A stretch of 64,000 bases of DNA. Origin: Mya arenaria (taxonomy: Eukaryota; Mollusca; Bivalvia; Myida; Myidae). A model generated the notes under the pieces. It did no database searches and was not told the origin of the DNA. It worked only from the letters and a program-made list of their open reading frames with translations. This document shows, in pieces, positions 23,927 through 36,390 of the stretch (positions are counted from its first letter, which is position 1; each line of letters begins with the position of its first letter). A program made the position numbers and the translations under genes. Where the stretch lies: contig NC_069125.1 in assembly GCF_026914265.1 (NCBI RefSeq), positions 26,325,595 through 26,389,594 of the forward strand. The letters run 5' to 3'.

Positions 23927-26833
23927 TTATTTTCTAATGAAACTGCTGACTTGTATCAGTCTTTGGTCTGTATTGTGCATCTATTCACACATTTTGTTTG
24001 CTCTTTTAAGCAAACATTACAATAATTGCAAATTCTATAAGCAATTAAACAAAACTTACTGCACATAGGATGCAGAATGATGTTTTATTTAGTGTGCATA
24101 TGATTTTCAGCTTATGGACAAGAAAACATATACTTTAACAATCACAGCAACACAATGAGATCCCAATTTTAAAGAAATAATGCCACCTTTCATTAATTCA
24201 TTAATTCATTCTATCAATCATTCATATATATTCATTAATTCATTCATTTATTCAATTTATTCATTGAAAAACTTGACATTTCTCAAGGCAAAATAAATAA
24301 AAAGTGAGCAGCTTTCATAAAGAATAGAGCCTTTTCCCTTAATGCATTAAAAAACACAACCTTAATACAGTATAAATGTTTTAAAAACCCTAATTTATTG
24401 CTTATTTTAATAGCCAGCCTGGTTGCTGTAGCCACAGAGGAATTTTCAAGGACAAGAACCAGTGCTGGTAAAACTGTGGTCTCTGTGGTTTTCCATACCG
24501 GCTCTCGGCAAGGATTTTCAAGAAAGGAATACCATCTCCAAGTAAGAAGAAATTCTAAGCATGTCTGGTTTGAATGCTTGCAAAATGCATCTGGGTACTC
24601 AATAAGATGAGGTTTACCTTTGAGTTGTTAAAAACTGATTGCAAAATGTCCAAAAGACTATATATTCTATTAAATTTGTCCTGAAAATCTTTGAATTCAT
24701 GAACTTTTCTGCATATTTATCACATTTATGACTATATTAAAGGTTGTGTATGCCTCAAATGAGTGTTTACAGGCCTTTTTCAAACTTTAACAGTAGTGGC
24801 AGATAGTTTTATTTGTGTAAAACATTGCTTTTGTGTCTTGCTTGCAGATCATGATGTGCCAATAAGCTCCAGTTAGCTGCGGCCTTTTCCCCAGGCGGTA
24901 GTCCTGCAATCTGAATCCAGGAGATGCAGCTCTGAATCCAATATTTCAGAAGAATGAAGATGTTAGTCAACTCTGTAGTGCTTGTTTGTGTGTAAATGAT
25001 TCCAATGAGTGAGATTTATAGCAAATCAGGTGTAAATAAGCATCTTATAGACAATAGTGAAGTGCTGTACTCTGAATTTAATGCCAAATCTAGCCTTCAA
25101 AACAGATTCTTAAAGTAATTTTTTTTAAAAATGGGCATAATAATGCTATCTCTGCATTTTCTACATCATGTAGCCACCTCATACATGAAAACACTAGCAG
25201 TTGTCATGAATCTTTAAGTTTTGGTGTGTTTTTTGCCATTTCCTTTGTTGCGCCATTTGTCCCGGAAGCCAACAATTTGGCATATAGTGTTGTTTAGACT
25301 GTCTATTAACACATTATCACTAAATTTCTTGTGTTAAACTGAACAGTTCTGTTACCTTTGTATATAAGTGGACCAGAAAAGCAAAATTTTGACAAGTTGA
25401 GGCATTTCAGTTGGGCTCTATGTCATTTTTTATATAAAACACTAAGCCGATGAAGTGGAAAAACCTTATTTTGCTTAGAAAAAATCTTAAAAGAGTAGGC
25501 AGGCCAGTTTTGTGGTGCTGTTCTATAGACACCATTAAAAGCTACAAGGAAAACTTTACTTGGTCAAATTATTCCAATGCATAAGGAAATAATGGCTCTT
25601 CAAAGGTTTGCGGCTTAACATTTGAGGGAAATGGCTGTTTCTGCTTTTTATGAAAATACCACAGGTGCTAATACTTGTCTCATTCATTTAGTGTTTGATA
25701 TATCATTGCCAAACTTTCAGTATGTGTTGCATATAGCCTGAAGCTGAACTATAGGAGTTTTGAAGTCTGTTTCTGAAAAAATGTTGCTTAAATAGGCTCA
25801 AGACCACAGTTATCTGCCCCCCGTTGACCAAGATCCGGATGTGAATACAGAAACAAAGAGTGCTTGTGTTCAAGTATCAATATTTTATTAAAATTGAATG
25901 AAAAAGAAGCAAAAAATGTTCTTTTTGCAGAGAACTTGACTGAAGTTGACACTCTATTGCAGAAATTGATAGTTTTCAATGTAAATATTGGAAAAATCAT
26001 AGCTTGTGGAAGTCTGAAAATTAGTTGTTTGTAGCCGATTGACTCCCTGGCGGAAGGGTTATGTATTTGAACTCAATTTTGACAGTCGGGTCAATGGTTA
26101 ACATGGTGTTTTCTTGTGATTATATTTTGTGTCTTGAATTGTTCTAGAGATGCCATGTCCTTGTTTTTCAATTGGGGTGTGTATAAAGTCAAAAGCCAGG
26201 TTAGTGTCTATATGAAACATATAGTAAAAATAACTGTGGTCTCACGCCTGATATAGAGGAAGCTTTTGGAGGGGTGGCCTATTTTAAATTGTTATAAATT
26301 CTTAATTTATACAGCTATCTGGTTGAAATTTGGCCAGTTGACAGTGCTTAGCCATAGAATATTGGTGTTTGAGTATGAAATGTGAAAATCTTATATTACA
26401 TAATATAAATTAATAATATATAATTTTCTTATATATTTTTGACATTTTTAAAAAAAACTACTTTCACTTTCAATTTAATGTTTGGAAATAGTTCCAAATG
26501 ATGGTAACTAATGAATGAAAGCCTCACTTTCAATTCCAAAGTATAAATGGAGGGATTTTTTTAACATAGGAAGCAGACCCAGGAGGAACTGTCTGTTGAA
26601 GACCCCCCCCCCCCCCCACCAAGCTGCCCACCAGAGGCCAAGCTGTACTTGGTGTTTGCCAACATGCTGTAATTTGTAAGTACTTCAAGATAATATATTA
26701 GAAAATGGTATCCAAACTGAAGTACAAAGTGAGACAGTTTGGTCATAAAAGCCCATTGAGACTGTTTGTTCCATTCCTAAATGAATTTCTTTCATGTTGT
26801 CAATCATTTCTGATGTGGCTTTGAATAATAATA
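23927..26833. repeat. Macrosatellite unit 7
   Basis: Uninterrupted 2907-bp unit with the units 6-9 alleles. Its right junction has one extra A (TTTGAATAATAAT near 26821), shared only with the right end of unit 9. Confidence 0.95.
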
Positions 26834-29740
26834 TTATTTTCTAATGAAACTGCTGACTTGTATCAGTCTTTGGTCTGTATTGTGCATCTATTCACACATT
26901 TTGTTTGCTCTTTTAAGCAAACATTACAATAATTGCAAATTCTATAAGCAATTAAACAAAACTTACTGCACATAGGATGCAGAATGATGTTTTATTTAGT
27001 GTGCATATGATTTTCAGCTTATGGACAAGAAAACATATACTTTAACAATCACAGCAACACAATGAGATCCCAATTTTAAAGAAATAATGCCACCTTTCAT
27101 TAATTCATTAATTCATTCTATCAATCATTCATATATATTCATTAATTCATTCATTTATTCAATTTATTCATTGAAAAACTTGACATTTCTCAAGGCAAAA
27201 TAAATAAAAAGTGAGCAGCTTTCATAAAGAATAGAGCCTTTTCCCTTAATGCATTAAAAAACACAACCTTAATACAGTATAAATGTTTTAAAAACCCTAA
27301 TTTATTGCTTATTTTAATAGCCAGCCTGGTTGCTGTAGCCACAGAGGAATTTTCAAGGACAAGAACCAGTGCTGGTAAAACTGTGGTCTCTGTGGTTTTC
27401 CATACCGGCTCTCGGCAAGGATTTTCAAGAAAGGAATACCATCTCCAAGTAAGAAGAAATTCTAAGCATGTCTGGTTTGAATGCTTGCAAAATGCATCTG
27501 GGTACTCAATAAGATGAGGTTTACCTTTGAGTTGTTAAAAACTGATTGCAAAATGTCCAAAAGACTATATATTCTATTAAATTTGTCCTGAAAATCTTTG
27601 AATTCATGAACTTTTCTGCATATTTATCACATTTATGACTATATTAAAGGTTGTGTATGCCTCAAATGAGTGTTTACAGGCCTTTTTCAAACTTTAACAG
27701 TAGTGGCAGATAGTTTTATTTGTGTAAAACATTGCTTTTGTGTCTTGCTTGCAGATCATGATGTGCCAATAAGCTCCAGTTAGCTGCGGCCTTTTCCCCA
27801 GGCGGTAGTCCTGCAATCTGAATCCAGGAGATGCAGCTCTGAATCCAATATTTCAGAAGAATGAAGATGTTAGTCAACTCTGTAGTGCTTGTTTGTGTGT
27901 AAATGATTCCAATGAGTGAGATTTATAGCAAATCAGGTGTAAATAAGCATCTTATAGACAATAGTGAAGTGCTGTACTCTGAATTTAATGCCAAATCTAG
28001 CCTTCAAAACAGATTCTTAAAGTAAATTTTTTTTAAAAATGGGCATAATAATGCTATCTCTGCATTTTCTACATCATGTAGCCACCTCATACATGAAAAC
28101 ACTAGCAGTTGTCATGAATCTTTAAGTTTTGGTGTGTTTTTTGCCATTTCCTTTGTTGCGCCATTTGTCCCGGAAGCCAACAATTTGGCATATAGTGTTG
28201 TTTAGACTGTCTATTAACACATTATCACTAAATTTCTTGTGTTAAACTGAACAGTTCTGTTACCTTTGTATATAAGTGGACCAGAAAAGCAAAATTTTGA
28301 CAAGTTGAGGCATTTCAGTTGGGCTCTATGTCATTTTTTATATAAAACACTAAGCCGATGAAGTGGAAAAACCTTATTTTGCTTAGAAAAAATCTTAAAA
28401 GAGTAGGCAGGCCAGTTTTGTGGTGCTGTTCTATAGACACCATTAAAAGCTACAAGGAAAACTTTACTTGGTCAAATTATTCCAATGCATAAGGAAATAA
28501 TGGCTCTTCAAAGGTTTGCGGCTTAACATTTGAGGGAAATGGCTGTTTCTGCTTTTTATGAAAATACCACAGGTGCTAATACTTGTCTCATTCATTTAGT
28601 GTTTGATATATCATTGCCAAACTTTCAGTATGTGTTGCATATAGCCTGAAGCTGAACTATAGGAGTTTTGAAGTCTGTTTCTGAAAAAATGTTGCTTAAA
28701 TAGGCTCAAGACCACAGTTATCTGCCCCCCGTTGACCAAGATCCGGATGTGAATACAGAAACAAAGAGTGCTTGTGTTCAAGTATCAATATTTTATTAAA
28801 ATTGAATGAAAAAGAAGCAAAAAATGTTCTTTTTGCAGAGAACTTGACTGAAGTTGACACTCTATTGCAGAAATTGATAGTTTTCAATGTAAATATTGGA
28901 AAAATCATAGCTTGTGGAAGTCTGAAAATTAGTTGTTTGTAGCCGATTGACTCCCTGGCGGAAGGGTTATGTATTTGAACTCAATTTTGACAGTCGGGTC
29001 AATGGTTAACATGGTGTTTTCTTGTGATTATATTTTGTGTCTTGAATTGTTCTAGAGATGCCATGTCCTTGTTTTTCAATTGGGGTGTGTATAAAGTCAA
29101 AAGCCAGGTTAGTGTCTATATGAAACATATAGTAAAAATAACTGTGGTCTCACGCCTGATATAGAGGAAGCTTTTGGAGGGGTGGCCTATTTTAAATTGT
29201 TATAAATTCTTAATTTATACAGCTATCTGGTTGAAATTTGGCCAGTTGACAGTGCTTAGCCATAGAATATTGGTGTTTGAGTATGAAATGTGAAAATCTT
29301 ATATTACATAATATAAATTAATAATATATAATTTTCTTATATATTTTTGACATTTTTAAAAAAAACTACTTTCACTTTCAATTTAATGTTTGGAAATAGT
29401 TCCAAATGATGGTAACTAATGAATGAAAGCCTCACTTTCAATTCCAAAGTATAAATGGAGGGATTTTTTTAACATAGGAAGCAGACCCAGGAGGAACTGT
29501 CTGTTGAAGACCCCCCCCCCCCCCCACCAAGCTGCCCACCAGAGGCCAAGCTGTACTTGGTGTTTGCCAACATGCTGTAATTTGTAAGTACTTCAAGATA
29601 ATATATTAGAAAATGGTATCCAAACTGAAGTACAAAGTGAGACAGTTTGGTCATAAAAGCCCATTGAGACTGTTTGTTCCATTCCTAAATGAATTTCTTT
29701 CATGTTGTCAATCATTTCTGATGTGGCTTTGATAATAATA
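26834..29740. repeat. Macrosatellite unit 8
   Basis: Uninterrupted 2907-bp unit with the units 6-9 alleles. It is the first of three units with one extra A before the T run (AGTAAATTTT, near 28022). Confidence 0.95.
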
Positions 29741-32648
29741 TTATTTTCTAATGAAACTGCTGACTTGTATCAGTCTTTGGTCTGTATTGTGCATCTATTC
29801 ACACATTTTGTTTGCTCTTTTAAGCAAACATTACAATAATTGCAAATTCTATAAGCAATTAAACAAAACTTACTGCACATAGGATGCAGAATGATGTTTT
29901 ATTTAGTGTGCATATGATTTTCAGCTTATGGACAAGAAAACATATACTTTAACAATCACAGCAACACAATGAGATCCCAATTTTAAAGAAATAATGCCAC
30001 CTTTCATTAATTCATTAATTCATTCTATCAATCATTCATATATATTCATTAATTCATTCATTTATTCAATTTATTCATTGAAAAACTTGACATTTCTCAA
30101 GGCAAAATAAATAAAAAGTGAGCAGCTTTCATAAAGAATAGAGCCTTTTCCCTTAATGCATTAAAAAACACAACCTTAATACAGTATAAATGTTTTAAAA
30201 ACCCTAATTTATTGCTTATTTTAATAGCCAGCCTGGTTGCTGTAGCCACAGAGGAATTTTCAAGGACAAGAACCAGTGCTGGTAAAACTGTGGTCTCTGT
30301 GGTTTTCCATACCGGCTCTCGGCAAGGATTTTCAAGAAAGGAATACCATCTCCAAGTAAGAAGAAATTCTAAGCATGTCTGGTTTGAATGCTTGCAAAAT
30401 GCATCTGGGTACTCAATAAGATGAGGTTTACCTTTGAGTTGTTAAAAACTGATTGCAAAATGTCCAAAAGACTATATATTCTATTAAATTTGTCCTGAAA
30501 ATCTTTGAATTCATGAACTTTTCTGCATATTTATCACATTTATGACTATATTAAAGGTTGTGTATGCCTCAAATGAGTGTTTACAGGCCTTTTTCAAACT
30601 TTAACAGTAGTGGCAGATAGTTTTATTTGTGTAAAACATTGCTTTTGTGTCTTGCTTGCAGATCATGATGTGCCAATAAGCTCCAGTTAGCTGCGGCCTT
30701 TTCCCCAGGCGGTAGTCCTGCAATCTGAATCCAGGAGATGCAGCTCTGAATCCAATATTTCAGAAGAATGAAGATGTTAGTCAACTCTGTAGTGCTTGTT
30801 TGTGTGTAAATGATTCCAATGAGTGAGATTTATAGCAAATCAGGTGTAAATAAGCATCTTATAGACAATAGTGAAGTGCTGTACTCTGAATTTAATGCCA
30901 AATCTAGCCTTCAAAACAGATTCTTAAAGTAAATTTTTTTTAAAAATGGGCATAATAATGCTATCTCTGCATTTTCTACATCATGTAGCCACCTCATACA
31001 TGAAAACACTAGCAGTTGTCATGAATCTTTAAGTTTTGGTGTGTTTTTTGCCATTTCCTTTGTTGCGCCATTTGTCCCGGAAGCCAACAATTTGGCATAT
31101 AGTGTTGTTTAGACTGTCTATTAACACATTATCACTAAATTTCTTGTGTTAAACTGAACAGTTCTGTTACCTTTGTATATAAGTGGACCAGAAAAGCAAA
31201 ATTTTGACAAGTTGAGGCATTTCAGTTGGGCTCTATGTCATTTTTTATATAAAACACTAAGCCGATGAAGTGGAAAAACCTTATTTTGCTTAGAAAAAAT
31301 CTTAAAAGAGTAGGCAGGCCAGTTTTGTGGTGCTGTTCTATAGACACCATTAAAAGCTACAAGGAAAACTTTACTTGGTCAAATTATTCCAATGCATAAG
31401 GAAATAATGGCTCTTCAAAGGTTTGCGGCTTAACATTTGAGGGAAATGGCTGTTTCTGCTTTTTATGAAAATACCACAGGTGCTAATACTTGTCTCATTC
31501 ATTTAGTGTTTGATATATCATTGCCAAACTTTCAGTATGTGTTGCATATAGCCTGAAGCTGAACTATAGGAGTTTTGAAGTCTGTTTCTGAAAAAATGTT
31601 GCTTAAATAGGCTCAAGACCACAGTTATCTGCCCCCCGTTGACCAAGATCCGGATGTGAATACAGAAACAAAGAGTGCTTGTGTTCAAGTATCAATATTT
31701 TATTAAAATTGAATGAAAAAGAAGCAAAAAATGTTCTTTTTGCAGAGAACTTGACTGAAGTTGACACTCTATTGCAGAAATTGATAGTTTTCAATGTAAA
31801 TATTGGAAAAATCATAGCTTGTGGAAGTCTGAAAATTAGTTGTTTGTAGCCGATTGACTCCCTGGCGGAAGGGTTATGTATTTGAACTCAATTTTGACAG
31901 TCGGGTCAATGGTTAACATGGTGTTTTCTTGTGATTATATTTTGTGTCTTGAATTGTTCTAGAGATGCCATGTCCTTGTTTTTCAATTGGGGTGTGTATA
32001 AAGTCAAAAGCCAGGTTAGTGTCTATATGAAACATATAGTAAAAATAACTGTGGTCTCACGCCTGATATAGAGGAAGCTTTTGGAGGGGTGGCCTATTTT
32101 AAATTGTTATAAATTCTTAATTTATACAGCTATCTGGTTGAAATTTGGCCAGTTGACAGTGCTTAGCCATAGAATATTGGTGTTTGAGTATGAAATGTGA
32201 AAATCTTATATTACATAATATAAATTAATAATATATAATTTTCTTATATATTTTTGACATTTTTAAAAAAAACTACTTTCACTTTCAATTTAATGTTTGG
32301 AAATAGTTCCAAATGATGGTAACTAATGAATGAAAGCCTCACTTTCAATTCCAAAGTATAAATGGAGGGATTTTTTTAACATAGGAAGCAGACCCAGGAG
32401 GAACTGTCTGTTGAAGACCCCCCCCCCCCCCCACCAAGCTGCCCACCAGAGGCCAAGCTGTACTTGGTGTTTGCCAACATGCTGTAATTTGTAAGTACTT
32501 CAAGATAATATATTAGAAAATGGTATCCAAACTGAAGTACAAAGTGAGACAGTTTGGTCATAAAAGCCCATTGAGACTGTTTGTTCCATTCCTAAATGAA
32601 TTTCTTTCATGTTGTCAATCATTTCTGATGTGGCTTTGAATAATAATA
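29741..32648. repeat. Macrosatellite unit 9
   Basis: Uninterrupted 2908-bp unit. It carries the units 6-9 alleles, the extra A of units 8-10 and the extra junction A of unit 7. Confidence 0.95.
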
Positions 32649-34524
32649 TTATTTTCTAATGAAACTGCTGACTTGTATCAGTCTTTGGTCTGTATTGTGC
32701 ATCTATTCACACATTTTGTTTGCTCTTTTAAGCAAACATTACAATAATTGCAAATTCTATAAGCAATTAAACAAAACTTACTGCACATAGGATGCAGAAT
32801 GATGTTTTATTTAGTGTGCATATGATTTTCAGCTTATGGACAAGAAAACATATACTTTAACAATCACAGCAACACAATGAGATCCCAATTTTAAAGAAAT
32901 AATGCCACCTTTCATTAATTCATTAATTCATTCTATCAATCATTCATATATATTCATTAATTCATTCATTTATTCAATTTATTCATTGAAAAACTTGACA
33001 TTTCTCAAGGCAAAATAAATAAAAAGTGAGCAGCTTTCATAAAGAATAGAGCCTTTTCCCTTAATGCATTAAAAAACACAACCTTAATACAGTATAAATG
33101 TTTTAAAAACCCTAATTTATTGCTTATTTTAATAGCCAGCCTGGTTGCTGTAGCCACAGAGGAATTTTCAAGGACAAGAACCAGTGCTGGTAAAACTGTG
33201 GTCTCTGTGGTTTTCCATACCGGCTCTCGGCAAGGATTTTCAAGAAAGGAATACCATCTCCAAGTAAGAAGAAATTCTAAGCATGTCTGGTTTGAATGCT
33301 TGCAAAATGCATCTGGGTACTCAATAAGATGAGGTTTACCTTTGAGTTGTTAAAAACTGATTGCAAAATGTCCAAAAGACTATATATTCTATTAAATTTG
33401 TCCTGAAAATCTTTGAATTCATGAACTTTTCTGCATATTTATCACATTTATGACTATATTAAAGGTTGTGTATGCCTCAAATGAGTGTTTACAGGCCTTT
33501 TTCAAACTTTAACAGTAGTGGCAGATAGTTTTATTTGTGTAAAACATTGCTTTTGTGTCTTGCTTGCAGATCATGATGTGCCAATAAGCTCCAGTTAGCT
33601 GCGGCCTTTTCCCCAGGCGGTAGTCCTGCAATCTGAATCCAGGAGATGCAGCTCTGAATCCAATATTTCAGAAGAATGAAGATGTTAGTCAACTCTGTAG
33701 TGCTTGTTTGTGTGTAAATGATTCCAATGAGTGAGATTTATAGCAAATCAGGTGTAAATAAGCATCTTATAGACAATAGTGAAGTGCTGTACTCTGAATT
33801 TAATGCCAAATCTAGCCTTCAAAACAGATTCTTAAAGTAAATTTTTTTTAAAAATGGGCATAATAATGCTATCTCTGCATTTTCTACATCATGTAGCCAC
33901 CTCATACATGAAAACACTAGCAGTTGTCATGAATCTTTAAGTTTTGGTGTGTTTTTTGCCATTTCCTTTGTTGCGCCATTTGTCCCGGAAGCCAACAATT
34001 TGGCATATAGTGTTGTTTAGACTGTCTATTAACACATTATCACTAAATTTCTTGTGTTAAACTGAACAGTTCTGTTACCTTTGTATATAAGTGGACCAGA
34101 AAAGCAAAATTTTGACAAGTTGAGGCATTTCAGTTGGGCTCTATGTCATTTTTTATATAAAACACTAAGCCGATGAAGTGGAAAAACCTTATTTTGCTTA
34201 GAAAAAATCTTAAAAGAGTAGGCAGGCCAGTTTTGTGGTGCTGTTCTATAGACACCATTAAAAGCTACAAGGAAAACTTTACTTGGTCAAATTATTCCAA
34301 TGCATAAGGAAATAATGGCTCTTCAAAGGTTTGCGGCTTAACATTTGAGGGAAATGGCTGTTTCTGCTTTTTATGAAAATACCACAGGTGCTAATACTTG
34401 TCTCATTCATTTAGTGTTTGATATATCATTGCCAAACTTTCAGTATGTGTTGCATATAGCCTGAAGCTGAACTATAGGAGTTTTGAAGTCTGTTTCTGAA
34501 AAAATGTTGCTTAAATAGGCTCAA

Positions 34525-35853
34525 GACCACAGTTATCTGCCCCCCGTTGACCAAGATCCGGATGTGAATACAGAAACAAAGAGTGCTTGTGTTCAAGTAT
34601 CAATATTTTATTAAAATTGAATGAAAAAGAAGCAAAAATGTTCTTTTTGCAGAGAACTTGACTGAATTTGACACTCTATTGCAGAAATTGATAGTTTTCA
34701 ATGTAAATATTGGAAAAATCATAGCTTGTGGAAGTCTGAAAATTAGTTGTTTGTAGCCGATTGACTCCCTGGCGGAAGGGTTATGTATTTGAACTCAATT
34801 TTGACAGTCGGGTCAATGGTCAACATGGTGTTTTCTTGTGATTATATTTTGTGTCTTGAATTGTTCTAGAGATGCCATGTCCTTGTTTTTCAATTGGAGT
34901 GTGTATAAAGTCAAAAGCCAGGTTAGTGTCTATATGAAACATATAGTAAAAATAACTGTGGTCTCACGACCACAGTTATCTGCCCCCCGTTGACCAAGAT
35001 GCGGATGTGAATACAGAAACAAAGAGTGCTTGTGTTCAAGTATCAATATTTTATTAAAATTGAATGAAAAAGAAGCAAAAATGTTCTTTTTGCAGAGAAC
35101 TTGACTGAATTTGACACTCTATTGCAGAAATTGATAGTTTTCAATGTAAATATTGGAAAAATCATAGCTTGTGGAAGTCTGAAAATTAGTTGTTTGTAGC
35201 CGATTGACTCCCTGGCGGAAGGGTTATGTATTTGAACTCAATTTTGACAGTCGGGTCAATGGTCAACATGGTGTTTTCTTGTGATTATATTTTGTGTCTT
35301 GAATTGTTCTAGAGATGCCATGTCCTTGTTTTTCAATTGGAGTGTGTATAAAGTCAAAAGCCAGGTTAGTGTCTATATGAAACATATAGTAAAAATAACT
35401 GTGGTCTCACGACCACAGTTATCTGCCCCCCGTTGACCAAGATGCGGATGTGAATACAGAAACAAAGAGTGCTTGTGTTCAAGTATCAATATTTTATTAA
35501 AATTGAATGAAAAAGAAGCAAAAATGTTCTTTTTGCAGAGAACTTGACTGAATTTGACACTCTATTGCAGAAATTGATAGTTTTCAATGTAAATATTGGA
35601 AAAATCATAGCTTGTGGAAGTCTGAAAATTAGTTGTTTGTAGCCGATTGACTCCCTGGCGGAAGGGTTATGTATTTGAACTCAATTTTGACAGTCGGGTC
35701 AATGGTCAACATGGTGTTTTCTTGTGATTATATTTTGTGTCTTGAATTGTTCTAGAGATTCCATGTCCTTGTTTTTCAATTGGGGTGTGTATAAAGTCAA
35801 AAGCCAGGTTAGTGTCTATATGAAACATATAGTAAAAATAACTGTGGTCTCAC
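34525..35853. repeat. 443-bp internal tandem triplication in unit 10
   Basis: Three head-to-tail copies of 443 bp (34525-34967, 34968-35410, 35411-35853), each running from GACCACAGTTATC to CTGTGGTCTCAC. All other full units have this segment once. The two internal junctions read ATAACTGTGGTC, TCAC, GACCACAGTTAT: a 12-bp stem with a 4-base loop. The three copies share a 5-A rather than 6-A run after GAAGC; copies 2 and 3 share GATGCGG in place of GATCCGG. Confidence 0.95.
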
Positions 35854-36390
35854 GCCATATATAGAGGAAGCTTTTGGAGGGGTGGCCTATTTTAAATTGT
35901 TATAAATTCTTAATTTATACAGCTATCTGGTTGAAATTTGGCCAGTTGACAGTGCTTAGGCATAGAATATTGGTGTTTGAGTATGAAATGGGAAAATCTT
36001 ATATTACATAATATAAATTAATAATATATAATTTTCTTACATATTGTTGACATTTAAAAAAAAAACTACTTTCACTTTCAATTTAATGTTTGGAAATAGT
36101 TCCAAATGATGGTAACTAATGAATGAAAGCCTCACTTTCAATTCCAAAGTATAAATGGAGGGATTTTTTTAACATAGGAAGCAGACCCAGGAGGAACTGT
36201 CTGTTGAAGAACCCCCCCCCCCCCCACCAAGCTGCCCACCAGAGGCCAAGCTGTACTTGGTGTTTGCCAACATGCTGTAATTTGTAAGTACTTCAAGATA
36301 ATATATTAGAAAATGGTATTCAAACTGAAGTACAAAGTGAGACAGTTTGGTCATAAAAGCCCATTGAGACTGTTTGTTCCATTCCTAAAT

